The notes under the pieces were generated by a model, which was not told the origin of the DNA, made no database searches, and saw only the letters and a program-made list of their open reading frames with translations. Position numbers and translations under genes: made by a program. Shown here piece after piece: positions 11,368 to 20,454 of a DNA stretch of 64,000 nucleotides (the first letter of the stretch is position 1; the number at the start of each line of letters is the position of its first letter). Location of the stretch: assembly GCA_004431415.1 (NCBI GenBank), contig QPMI01000657.1, positions 124,001 through 188,000 of the forward strand. Reading direction: 5' to 3'. The stretch is from Cyanophora paradoxa (taxonomy: Eukaryota; Glaucocystophyceae; Cyanophorales; Cyanophoraceae).

Positions 11368-11488
11368 GGCGCACACTGTACCCGGCGGCCCGGGCCCCCG
11401 GGGGGGCAAAGTGTGAAAATACTACGGTAGCCGGCGGCCCCGGGGGGAGCCGACTAACAACGGGTACACCACTCGCCGCGGTGCAGGC
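11368..11488. promoter_or_regulatory. Divergent promoter region inside retrotransposon 1
   Basis: A 121-bp gap between the antisense ORF starting at 11367 and the sense ORF starting at 11489. It must hold start signals for both directions if the element expresses its cargo. I see no canonical TATA box; the region is GC-rich with a TTACTACGGTAG-like stretch near 11420-11440. Confidence 0.35.
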
Positions 11489-13084
11489 ATGGACCCCTCC
11501 GTCCTTCAGCAGCAGCAAGCATCCAGCGCCACTAGTGGCCTCCGGCAGACTCACATGGACCGGTACCTCCAGCGCCCGAATGGCCGGCAGCAGAATCCGC
11601 AGGCGGCCGCCCCGGCAGCACGGGCGGAGGACAGGCTGATGCCCGACCTCGAAATCCTAGCAGAACTCGACCTCGGCGTCATCGTGAACATCGATGGCGT
11701 GCCGACGTTCGTCCCGTACCGCCCGGAAGGCGGTGACGTGGAAGAAACCATCGAGGCCGAAACTGGCGCGGTACCTGGCCGCCCCCTTCCTGCGCAAAAG
11801 ATCGAAACAGATAGACAGGAAACCAGAGCTTGGCTCACTCGCCAGCCCGCCGCAGTTCCGCCTGTACAGCAACGTGCCCTCGGAAGCCGACTTCCTCGCG
11901 GAGATCCGGCGCGTTCTCCCCGACGAGAGCTCGCGCCGCCACCCCGACCTGAACAACAAGCTCCTTTACGTCAACAACATGAAGAAGGAGTGCATGGCGA
12001 AGCAGGCCCTGGACACGCTGCTCGTCGACTGGTACCGCGTCCGCGCCAACGGCGGCGCCGTCGACAACATCATGTCCCGCGAGGAGGCGAGCAAGTACAT
12101 CTTCGTCGCCCGTGTGGGCGCCGCGGCGCGGCGCCAGACTATCGTCGTCAGGCTGCTCTCCCTGGGCGACGTCGAGGAGGTCTTCGACAACAGGGCCGAC
12201 GTCGTTGAGGCCACCCTGCAGCTCCCCGTCATCATCGAAGGTGGCATCGCGGGCACTATCCCGTTCACCGTCGCCCGCGACCAGCCCCGCGAAATCCGCG
12301 GTCTAAAATTTTTCGGCCTGACGTTCGCGGAGATCCGCGCGCACCCGGACATCACGGCGGCGGGCCTGCGTGGCTTCGACGGCACGCTGTCACCGACGGG
12401 GACCCGCCAGCTCGCCGCCGCGGCGGGCATCAAGCCCGCCGCCGACCCGTCCGACCCCAACAAGCTCTGGACGCGCCAGGTGGTCCCGGCCGCCGGGGGC
12501 CGGGTCACCATCGGCATGTTCGTCGTGTACGGCACCCGGGCCGGCGCCCAGGTCCGGGCGGAGGAGTTCACCATCCTCACGGCCATCGAGGGCCAGTCCC
12601 AGGTCAAGGCCGCCCTCCCAATCGCGTACCCCACCGGCGAGCAGCCCAAGAAGAAGGGCCGCAAGGGACGCCTCGGCGAGATCGACCGCCGGCTCGAGGC
12701 CGTCCAGGCGGCGGTGTCGGCGCTCTACCGCGGCCTCCCCGCCCCCGCCCCCGCAGCGGCCGCGGCGCCCGCGGCCGCCGCGGCTCCCCCCCGGCCCCCG
12801 CCCCGTCAGCGCCCCGACAGCAGGCACGAAGCGGACGCACGAGGAGGGCCCGGGAGCCCCGCGGGCCCAGCCCGCCCTCCCCGCGGACGTCCCCTACCGC
12901 CCCTGGCCCCTCCATCTCGCTCGCGGCCCCCGCCAGCGGCGCCCCCGGGCCCAGCAGTTCGGCTTCGCCCCGCCCCTGACCGCCGCGTCCCAGACCGCGG
13001 CGCAGATGGGGACAACATCGATGCGGCCGACCTTCAGCATCCAGCCCCGTACGCCCCCTCCCGGCTACCCACCCCTCCGCCGCT

Positions 13085-13122
<38 letters not shown>

Positions 13123-13691
13123 GGCCGCTACCGCCTCGGCGGCCGCCGCCGCCCCCCGCCCTCGCCGCCGCCGCCGGCGCCGCCGCCCCCGCCGCCGGCG
13201 CGACCGGAGCGGGGGGCAGGGGCAGGGCGCCCCCAGCGCAGCGGACGTTCTGGGGTCGTGGCGGAGTACGGCCTCCAGGCCGCGGGCCTCACGGGCCCGG
13301 GCCTCGCCCCCTCCCCGACGTCTACGCCGGCTCCATGGCCGGGGCCATCAGCCCCGCGGCCGCCGCCGCCCTCCGGGCCTCCCTCGCCGCCCAGCGCGCC
13401 GCCACGGGCACCGAGCTGCCCGCCGGCGCCCCGCCGGCCCCGACTGCCCCGACGGGAGCCCCGCCCCAGCCCTCCCGCCCCGCGCCCGCCCCGGCCGGAG
13501 CCGGGGCGGCCGCCGGCGGAACCCCGGCCTCCCCCCCCTCCGAGCAGAACATCGCCGACATCCTCGGCCTCATCCAGACCCTCACGGCGCCGGCCGCGGC
13601 CGCCGGGTCGGCGCCGCCGGCGCCAGGCACCCAAAGTACTAAGGATAAGGTCCTGCGGGGCCTTGCCGCCCTCCTCGGCCTCGGCGAGTAG
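11489..13691 (+). CDS. Retroelement-borne ORF of unknown family with Pro/Ala-rich C-terminus; frame break near 11760-11850
   Basis: ATG at 11489 opens a Gln-rich N-terminus (MDPSVLQQQQASS, MDRYLQRPNGRQQ), then MPDLEILAELDLGVIVNIDG in one frame. From about 11780-11850 coding continues in the next frame (FRLYSNVPSEADFLAEIRR) through a well-composed 300-residue domain to 12700, ending in a Lys-rich and coiled-coil-like stretch (KKKGRKGRLGEIDRRLEAV). A poly-Pro/Ala region and a final helix (KDKVLRGLAALLGLGE) follow, stop at 13691. I do not recognise the core; a Gag-like or nucleoprotein role is only a guess. The frame change could be an indel error, a mutation or frameshifting; no short intron with clear borders was found. 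Confidence 0.5.
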
Positions 13692-14025
13692 AACCGTACC
13701 CCGTCCGGCCCCCCGGCCCTCGAGAGCTCCCCGATGTCGGTTACCGGTTCTTTTCCCTCCCTCGCCTAGCTCGCCAGCAAGTAGCATCGCCCTCTTATCC
13801 CCGCGTTCCGAGCTAGATAGTGGTGGACAGATACCGCAGCATCCCGGCACCGGGCCGGCCCTAGGGCAAGAACCACGTAGTCTAGACCTGGATTTACCCC
13901 TTCCCCTTAGCTTGATGTCGGCGCCTAGCGCCTCCGCACCGCCAGGTCTCTGTCCGTCCCACTGGGCGGGGGGGCCGAATGAGCAATTTACACCGTGGGG
14001 GCGATGCCCTCACCCCTCCTGAAAA
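13692..14025 (+). other. 3' untranslated end of retrotransposon 1
   Basis: No ORF of note. The sequence runs from the stop of the sense ORF to CCTCCTGAAAA, followed by the duplicated target. It includes a GGGGGGG run near 13970. Confidence 0.5.
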
Positions 14026-14038
14026 AACTTATAATTAT
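14026..14038. repeat. Right target-site duplication of retrotransposon 1
   Basis: Exact second copy of AACTTATAATTAT (see 7724-7736), directly after the element's terminal A-run. Confidence 0.7.
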
Positions 14039-14485
14039 ACCGGTAGTAGTAGTACTAGTACTAGGGGTGGGCCGCACCGTGGGCGTAGTGAGGGCCGCGG
14101 CCGGGTCCGACCCCGGTCCACTGAGTCAGTGCCCCCCCCCCCCCCCCCCCCACTGGCACCCCATGGCCACTCATGATCAGTGGCGCCAGTGGGAGGGGGG
14201 TACCTGTACATGTGATTCTGAAGCAAAATTAAAAACGACCTAAACTAAGCGAAAATGCGCCGAGCTTCGAATTCCAGGCGCTTCGCGCCGTCGATTTTAC
14301 AGCTGCAGCGTGTTTTGGCAACAATTGGAACCTTCGTCGAGGAAAGTGCAAGCCCGACCCTAGGCCTTCTGTAACTAAGGGTTTTCGACTCCCGACGATG
14401 CGAAAATCGCACTAGTACGTATACTGCGGGCAGTCTGCGGCACCGATCGCGAATATGGAGAAGATCGGCTCAAACGACAAGAGCC
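14039..14485. other. Intergenic spacer before duplicated segment B
   Basis: No gene seen. It contains GTAGTAGTACTAGTACTA palindromes, a C-run of about 18 at 14132-14150 and a palindromic ACTGAGTCAGT element that recurs in the loop of the hairpin at 14530-14613. Confidence 0.4.
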
Positions 14486-14529
14486 TACCCCCATGGCCAC
14501 CCCCGCGATTTTCCGTCGTCCCCCCTAAT

Positions 14530-14613
14530 TTGTATGTAGTGGCGAAAAATCCCCACTGAGTCAGTCCATGGGCCAGTGGCGGGGTGACTGGGGATTTTCG
14601 CCACTACATACAA
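14530..14613. repeat. Hairpin-forming inverted repeat (copy B)
   Basis: Arms 14530-14555 and 14589-14613 are reverse complements (TTGTATGTAGTGGCGAAAA with TTTTCGCCACTACATACAA) apart from one extra A in the left arm. The loop is about 33 nt and contains ACTGAGTCAGT. The same structure is at 29136-29219. It could be a foldback element end or a structured RNA. Confidence 0.7.
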
Positions 14614-14639
14614 CAGACTCGGTCATGATCGTCAGACTA

Positions 14640-14995
14640 AAGATGGGGCTCGAGCCGGGCCCGGGCCGGCTCGAGCCGGGCCGGGCCGAGCCGAGGGGCC
14701 GGCCGGCTCGAGCCGGCCCTCTGGCCACGCGGGCCGGCTCGAGCAAGCCGGCTCGAGGTGTATGGCGCGGCTGGCTCGAGCCGGGTCGGTTTTTGTTATG
14801 GGCGAGCCGGCGAGCCGGCGAGCCGGCTAGCTATTTTATATAGTTTACTATTATATATATCGAATATTATATTAGACAAGGACTGTGTACCCCCCACCTC
14901 GGGCCGGCTCGAGCCGGCCCGCGGCTCGAGGGGTGCTGGCTCGAGCCCGGCTCGAGCCGCCGATTTGCGCTCGAGCCCCATCTCTACGTCAGACT
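14640..14995. repeat. GGCTCGAGCC palindrome array (copy B)
   Basis: Dense irregular repeats of the palindrome CCGGCTCGAGCCGG and partial forms (CTCGAGCCGGG, GAGCCGGCGAGCCGG), split by a short AT-rich island at 14830-14890. The same block is at 29247-29590. No coding sense in either strand. Confidence 0.6.
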
Positions 14996-15669
14996 CGGTC
15001 ATGATCAGATCTAGAGTGATTGGTTGAGTAGTTAAAAATCTGGCTGTGCCAGCCAAAAAGAGACTAGGCCATCATGTACCCATGTGTCAGTTACTCTGAA
15101 CACGTTTCACATGCAAGTTCCTCGATGGCAGTTCCCTGGGGCAGTGACTCGAGTCAAAAAGCCCCAGACTGGCCCCCAGAGGCTCCTAAATTTTAACTCC
15201 GAAATGAGTCCGCATCATGAATCGTGATGGGACGCATCATCGTCACGCATGCGCATGCCCATGAATGCCAAACACTGGGAAGTCACGGGTGACTCACGCG
15301 CTTGTCACGCATGTTACTAGTTATTAGTTAATACTGTAATTCGGGTAATATTTAAGACCCCAAAATAATATTTAATTAGTAATCCCGGGGTTTGGTAGGT
15401 TTAGTAGGCTGAAAATAATTAAGAGTTGGCCGCGCGGCCCGGCGGAGCGCTTTAGTAGCGGCCTTTAGAAGAGGGGAGGGCGCGGTGCGCGCTATAGCTA
15501 GGGGGTCTAGATCTGTTGGAGCGTCCGAGAGCCCCCTCGCACTACGCACTACAGCTAGCTTCTCCCGCGCTGCAACTAAGGCTGCGCTACGTACCCCCCC
15601 CAGCACCTCATGTTTAATTTAGTGTACGATAAAACTTTAGTAGTCGGGCCAAGTTGGGCGGCAACTTGG

Positions 15670-15836
15670 GCCCGGGGAGTCGGGACTCGGGAGTCGGGAC
15701 TCGGGAGTCGGGACTTGGGAGTCGGGAGTCGGGACTCGGGCCCGGCCCGGCCGCGGGGAGTCGGCCCCGGGCCCGCTGGACTCGCGATCGGAGTCTCGGG
15801 GCCGTCGGACTCGCCGAGTCGGGAGTCGGGACTCAC
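15670..15836. repeat. GGGAGTCGGGACTC tandem words (copy B)
   Basis: Repeats of the near-palindromic words GGGAGTCGGGACTC, ending just before exon 3 of the PLAC8 copy. The matching block in copy C is at 30273-30425 and a diverged one lies at 1040-1160 upstream of the full-length gene. Confidence 0.65.
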
Positions 15837-15840
15837 GCAG

Positions 15841-17300
15841 TATTTTGACTGCTGCATCTGCTGGCAAGTGTCAAGCGCACTAAATTATGGAAACCGGACG
15901 CTGCTTCGGGCTCTCTACGGGCTTCCCGTGAGTAGTCGTTTATAACTGAGTGATCATGATCATGATTATATATATAACTATACGTAGAAAATCCCAAGCT
16001 GCACCTGCGTCTGACGCCAAGGCCCGCGTTCGCAGCAACACACGTGCCTGGATTATTTCGCTTCTTACTGTGCGCGAACGCTAGCCCGCCCCTTCCTCTC
16101 CCCCGCCCCCACGCACACATACCCCGTTGCAACCCCGGCGCCCCCGGCCCCGAGATCCCCCCCCCCCTCCCTTTTCCGAAGTTCCCCCCTAGGCCCTCCC
16201 CTTCCCTCCCGGAGCCGCGAACCCTCTATTCCCCCCCCTCCCCCGCCCCCTCCCTGCCGCCCCCCCTCCGGCCCCATAATTATAAAATATCCTAGAATTC
16301 GAATATCCTAGTGTTTCCCCCCCGTGTCCACCCTGCACCTCCACCGGTGCCCCCGCTTCCAATTTGAATATCAATTAAAATATCCCCCGTTTGCAACTGT
16401 GCTATTTAGGCCTGCAGCTGCAGCTGATCACTGAATCATGAAGATGTGGTGCAACTTGAAGATCTGTTATCTAGAGCATCGATCTCGCGATCGGACCCGC
16501 CACGGGCCTGATCATGATCGCACGTCGACGTCGATCTCGTGCAGGTTGCACGTGCTGTGCGATCGCCCAAACGGCCAACGAGGCCGATCTCCGCACGAAG
16601 CACGACACCGTGAAGCTGGGCCGTCCGCAGGCATGCCCTGGAGATCCTCATGATCGATTCTCGAATGATCCGCTTTCTGGCAACGTTAACGTCGAATTTC
16701 TACGCAGATGGGCCCGATCATCGTTACGAACACCATGCAGGTGCATGTGCTTCGTTTCGTCGAACTTGCTGATTCGTACAAACAATATCAATATATTATT
16801 TTTATTGCAGGTCGCTCCCGCGGCACCGCCGCCGATCATGATGGCGCAGCCTGTGCAGCCGATGCCGCTGGCCATGGGGCCGATGCCCGGCCAACCCCAG
16901 CCCTCCAACATGCACATGGCGCCCCCGCCGATGACGATGCAAATGCCCGGCCAAGTACCAAGCCCCGACGATGCAGTCGGTGCGGCTGCGTGTTTCTTGC
17001 GACCTCGAATATCAAACCGCGACTTTAATTTAACTAAACTAAAGATCTACGGGTACGCACAGATCTGAGGGCCTTCCTTGAACGAGCTGGGGCCGAGAAG
17101 TGCGTGTACCCTCGGACTCTGGAGGACGCCGGGCCGCTCCCAAACTCAAGCTTACCATATGCATAATTTAAACCTAAGCTTTATATATATATATAATCGC
17201 TCTTAATGCATTTTCATTCTGCTTGTCGATCTGCAGGTACCTCGGGTCTTTCATGGCAAATGAGATCGGGATGGCCGAAATGCGGACGATTACGGAGGAG
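15841..17300 (+). pseudogene. PLAC8-SAM gene copy B, lacking exons 1, 2 and the last SAM exon
   Basis: Exons equivalent to 3-8 of the gene at 2125-4165 are present (15841-15927, about 16030-16063, 16545-16630, 16811 to about 16980, 17063-17099, 17237-17300) with nearly identical sequence. Upstream of exon 3 the homology switches to the GGGAGTC repeat, so the Pro/Tyr-rich start and the first Cys-rich exon are missing. Homology ends inside the last intron, where retrotransposon 2 begins, so the exon coding ELRDAIGVAEIG is missing too. Probably a non-functional fragment. Confidence 0.75.
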
Positions 17301-17349
17301 GTGCGATTGCGAGCTCAAGGCTAGCGCTGTTCAAGTGCTAGATGACATG

Positions 17350-17557
17350 GCATGCCTCTCCGTACAATTGGCCCTACAGATCGGATCACTACCCCGTGTT
17401 CGCCGACTTTAATGAAGAGGACCTCGGCATATATAGCCCCAGCCAAAACTCCTCCCCAGCCAATTCTAAGCCCGCCCGTCTTCTCATACTCAAACCTTCC
17501 CCCCCTCCAACGCATTAACTTCAAAGACGAAGTGGAGTCCATATTGGCGGAAGGCAG
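17350..17557 (+). pseudogene. EN-domain C-terminal fragment of retrotransposon 2
   Basis: Frame reading YRSDHYPVFADFNEEDLGIY carries the AP-endonuclease motif SDHxPV; after a CCCCCCC run the frame shifts to LQRINFKDEVESILAEGR, which is continued after the insertion by LAEGRARELVRG at 20441. This establishes that the two parts once formed one ORF. Confidence 0.65.
17543..17557. repeat. Left target-site duplication of the nested insertion
   Basis: The 15-mer ATTGGCGGAAGGCAG occurs here and at 20440-20454. Removing one copy and everything between restores the reading frame context of retrotransposon 2 (ILAEGR followed by ARELV). Confidence 0.8.
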
Positions 17558-18291
17558 ATAGTATAGCTGGTGCGGGGGGGTACGTCGATCGAGTGCGCGC
17601 CTGGCGAGTAGGGCGGCGGCAGCCCTGGGCTTCCTCCTGTGAGGTGCCCGTGTGCTGCCACGTGAGCCGTTCCCAAAGCCCGCGACCCGACCGCGCCCCG
17701 ACCCCTGTAGCCTGAGATCGCAATCGGCGCCATGCCGCCGCACGCAAAGGACCCCAGCACACGGCTAGCATCAGCCTCTGTACATCGGACGCGCGACTGC
17801 CCGCCCGCGCGGTCGACCGCCCACCGCCGCGCCTCTCCAGCGCGCCGAACCCCAGCTCGACCCGCCCGCCATCCCGAGCTCATCCCCGAGCTAAGCACAA
17901 GCGGGCCAGGCGGATCACCGCCTCGCTCCCCCAGCTGCAGGACCACGCGCTCTCGCGCGCGCGCGCGGGGCCAGGCCTCACCGACACACTCTCATTCTCG
18001 AGCTCCCGACTGCGCAGTTGCTCGCTCCCAGAGCTCCCGGCGGCCCTTACGCTCACCTCGACGTCGCCCGCTAAGTCGAAGTCTCTGGGCATCGAAGCCG
18101 CTGTGAACAACGCTAGCCGAAGCCAGCGCCGCCTTGCCGAGTCGACCCCGCGCGCGCGGCGCTGGCGCAAACGCGCTCAAACGCCGCGCGGCAGCACCTC
18201 GACGCGCTCTCCCCCGTCGCTCATATGCCGCCGCTAGTCTACGGTGCACCCGTCCCTCGTGCACCGCCTCTCAGTCACTGATCATACCATG

Positions 18292-19085
18292 CGCGCCCCC
18301 CGCCCGGACCCCGCGAGGGAGGGCGCGCCCGCCAGCATGGACCCCGTGGACATCAAGGCGCATGCCCGCGCCTTCCTTACATCCCTCCTACAGGCAGCAC
18401 GCCCCCTCCCGCCCCCCCCTGCGCCCGCCACCACCGCCGCCCGCGCCGCCGCAGACAAACCGGGCACCCAAGACAGCCGCCTCGAGTCGCGGGTCACAGG
18501 CTTCTCCGCCGCCGGCCGCCTCGGCGAGCATGATAAAGGCCGCCTCGAGTCGCGGGTCACAGGCTTCTCCGCCGCCGGCCGCCTCGGCGAGCTTAACAAC
18601 GGCCGCCTCGGCGAGCTTAACAACGGCCGCCTCGAGTCGCGGGTCACAGGCTTCTCCGCCGCCGGCCGCCTCGGCGAGCTTAACAACGGCCGCCTCGAGT
18701 CGCGGGTCACAGGCTTCTCCGCCGCCGGCCGCCTCGGCGAGCCCGCCTCTACAAGCTCCCCCCCCCCCCCCTGGGCGACCCGGGGGCAGGGTACGCGACG
18801 CCCCCATGTCCCCCCCGACGCCGCCGCGCGCTCGGCCGCTACTGCCACCGCCCCGCGCCTCGCTGCAGCAGCTACGCACTCTCGAAACGGCGCGTGCGCC
18901 GTGCTGCCGCCCTTCTCGACCACGAACAGGCGCCCGACACCCTCGCCGAACGTGGCCGCGGCCGCGAGCGCGCTGCCCCCGCCGCCCCCGGCCCCGACGA
19001 TGATGCCTACGGCCCCGAGGCCGCCGGCGAGGACGAAGCCAGTGGCGGCGCGTATCCCGGGACTTTTGTGCCACCGAGTCATTGA
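18292..19085 (+). CDS. Insertion-borne ORF with 21-residue tandem repeats; frame shift in a C-run
   Basis: ATG 18290-18292 region (MRAPRPDPAREG) opens a frame with VDIKAHARAFLTSLLQAARP, then repeats of GRLESRVTGFSAAGRLGEL (63-bp unit, about four copies plus a partial GRLGELNN). After a C-run near 18761-18770 the likely coding frame changes to one ending KRRVRRAAALLDHEQAP and DDDAYGPEAAGEDEASGG, stop at 19083-19085. The antisense strand is open over the same repeats, an effect of their composition. Product unknown; an ORF1-like nucleic-acid-binding protein is a guess. Confidence 0.4.
18478..18742. repeat. 63-bp coding tandem repeat
   Basis: Units beginning GGCCGCCTCGAGTCGCGGGT and ending GGCGAGCTTAACAAC, repeated with almost no divergence; one unit is shortened to 24 bp. 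All lengths are multiples of three, so the frame is kept. Confidence 0.8.
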
Positions 19086-19290
19086 CTCGAAACCCGAGTC
19101 ATTGACTCGAAAAATGACTCGAACCCGAGTCATTGACTCGAAACCCGAGTCACTCCGGAAATGACTCGAAATCCGAGTCAGCCCGAGTCAGCCCGAGTCA
19201 CTCCGAGTCACTCCGGGTCGGTGAAAATTTGTTCGAGTCAGCCCGAGTCAGCCCGAGTCACTCCGAGTCACTCCGAGTCACTCCGATTAA
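19070..19290. repeat. GAGTCA / TGACTC short tandem array
   Basis: About 30 copies of GAGTCA in three phrase types: CATTGACTCGAAACCC, GAGTCAGCCC and GAGTCACTCC. It directly follows the ORF's 3' end. The same hexamer is the core of the GGGAGTC repeats elsewhere in the window only in part. Confidence 0.75.
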
Positions 19291-20439
19291 TTATAAAATT
19301 AAATATATATATTTATAAATCGAGAGCCCCGAATGCGCACGCCCTGCCAGGCTGGCACGGCCGCCGAGCTAGCGCTGGGCAGCCTGGGCTCGACCACGCC
19401 GCCACGGCGCCACCGGCGCCACGTTATATTTATATCATAGTATAATTGAAAACGTTCAACGGTTGCGCATGCCGCGATGCGCGCGCCCCGGGCCCCGCCC
19501 TGGCTCGGATCGTGCGGCCGCCGGGCCGCGGGCCGGGCGCCGTCCAGACGGTCCTGGACCTGGCTCGCCTGCCGGTGCACTGCATGCGCTGGGTTATTCA
19601 CGACGAGCTGCGTAATAGCCTGCAATCCGCCAACGAGAGAAAAACATTATAAGCCACTGAAAACAGACTGCATATAGCTAATTATAACTATATCTGGGGG
19701 CTAGCGCTTGACTGCGAAATCGCGCCTAGCTGCCTAGCAGATAAAGCTGCACGTCGCCTTCTGCCCCTCGCCCCTGCTGCTCAGAAGCCTCTCCACTCCG
19801 GACCAGGCGCTATGTGGGGATTCCATCGGCACTTGCAGCAGCACGTTCCCGCACTCGCCGCGCTGCGCGCGCCACGGTGAGCGGGCGGATCAAAGGAAGA
19901 TAAGCGAGCAGCGAGCGGCAAGCGGGCGGCTGTGCACCGTGGACGAGGACGAGGCCGGTGGCGAGGACGAGGCCGGTGGCGCGGATGCCGCCGGGGCAGA
20001 CGCCGACACCACCCAGTAGATCCCTCTTCATGGGCCGCTCCCCTCCCAATGTTAATAGTGCCCTCTTTCCACCCCGCCCCCTGCGCAGCCATTCCCCCTT
20101 CCCTTCGCAGCCATTCCCCTTTGCAGCCATTCCCCCTTCAGGTCCACCTCTCCCTACATACCCGATCTACCGCTACCCCCCCCCCCCCCCCCCCCCCGCC
20201 TCTCCGCCCCGCCTCAATACTGCAACCTCACGACCGCAACCACCTCCCCCCTCCATATCCACCCACCCGCATCTGTACCTTCGTGGCCCGCACCTCCTTG
20301 TAGCTACTGTAGTACTCGCTCTTAGGCTCCACAGCACCCTTAGCATGTCCATAGTCCGTCCTTTGTGGCCCCCCAGCGGGATCATACGCGGGGCTGGCCT
20401 AACTAATATATTGATATGCCCTTGGGGCTTTTTCAAAAA

Positions 20440-20454
20440 ATTGGCGGAAGGCAG
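20440..20454. repeat. Right target-site duplication of the nested insertion
   Basis: Second exact copy of ATTGGCGGAAGGCAG (see 17543-17557). Confidence 0.8.

Larger units (their letters stand above)
7737..14025 (+). mobile_element. 5'-truncated non-LTR retrotransposon with ambisense cargo
   Basis: A 6.29-kb unit bounded by an exact 13-bp direct repeat. The left end cuts into the C-terminal part of a reverse-transcriptase ORF, typical 5' truncation from target-primed reverse transcription. The right end is CCTCCTGAAAA before the duplicated target. Inside, in order: the RT ORF C-terminus (+), two antisense ORFs with RNase H1 hybrid-binding domains (-), a 120-bp divergent gap, and a sense ORF ending in a Pro/Ala-rich tail (+). 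That all of this is one element rests on the TSD. An alternative is that a retrotransposon inserted beside unrelated genes and the 13-mer match is chance, which is unlikely given its position. Confidence 0.65.
14486..17344. repeat. Segmental duplication copy B (2.86 kb), direct repeat of 29092-31936
   Basis: From TACCCCCATGG at 14486 to CTAGATG at 17344 the sequence is nearly identical to 29092-31936. Most differences are one-base changes in homopolymer length (for example GGGG versus GGG), plus a few substitutions. The unit holds a hairpin, an XhoI-palindrome array, AT-rich spacer, GGGAGTCGGGACTC repeats, and exons 3-8 of the PLAC8-SAM gene. Its right edge coincides with the left end of retrotransposon 2; the right end of that element coincides with the start of copy C. 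Confidence 0.85.
17558..20439 (+). mobile_element. 2.88-kb insertion nested in retrotransposon 2
   Basis: Bounded by a perfect 15-bp TSD. The right end is GGGGCTTTTTCAAAAA before the duplicated target; no terminal inverted repeats are seen, which favours retrotransposition. It carries + strand ORFs, notably 18292-19085 with 63-bp tandem repeats, an array of GAGTCA words at 19075-19290, and an acidic mini-frame (DEDEAGGEDEAGGADAAG) near 19941-20020. No polymerase gene is seen, so it is likely non-autonomous or a truncated end of a larger element. Confidence 0.68.

Noticed and set aside
16708-17028. Alternative ORFs around the Met/Pro-rich exon in all three PLAC8 copies
   Set aside because: They run through exon and intron alike in other frames. 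The exon frame VAPAAPPP with PLAC8 context explains the conservation.
19070-19290. CRISPR-like array
   Set aside because: Units are 6-16 bp with no unique spacers; it is a simple tandem repeat, and the DNA is eukaryotic.
17558-20439. DNA transposon with terminal inverted repeats
   Set aside because: The termini (ATAGTATAGCTGG and GGGGCTTTTTCAAAAA) are not inverted repeats and no transposase was seen.
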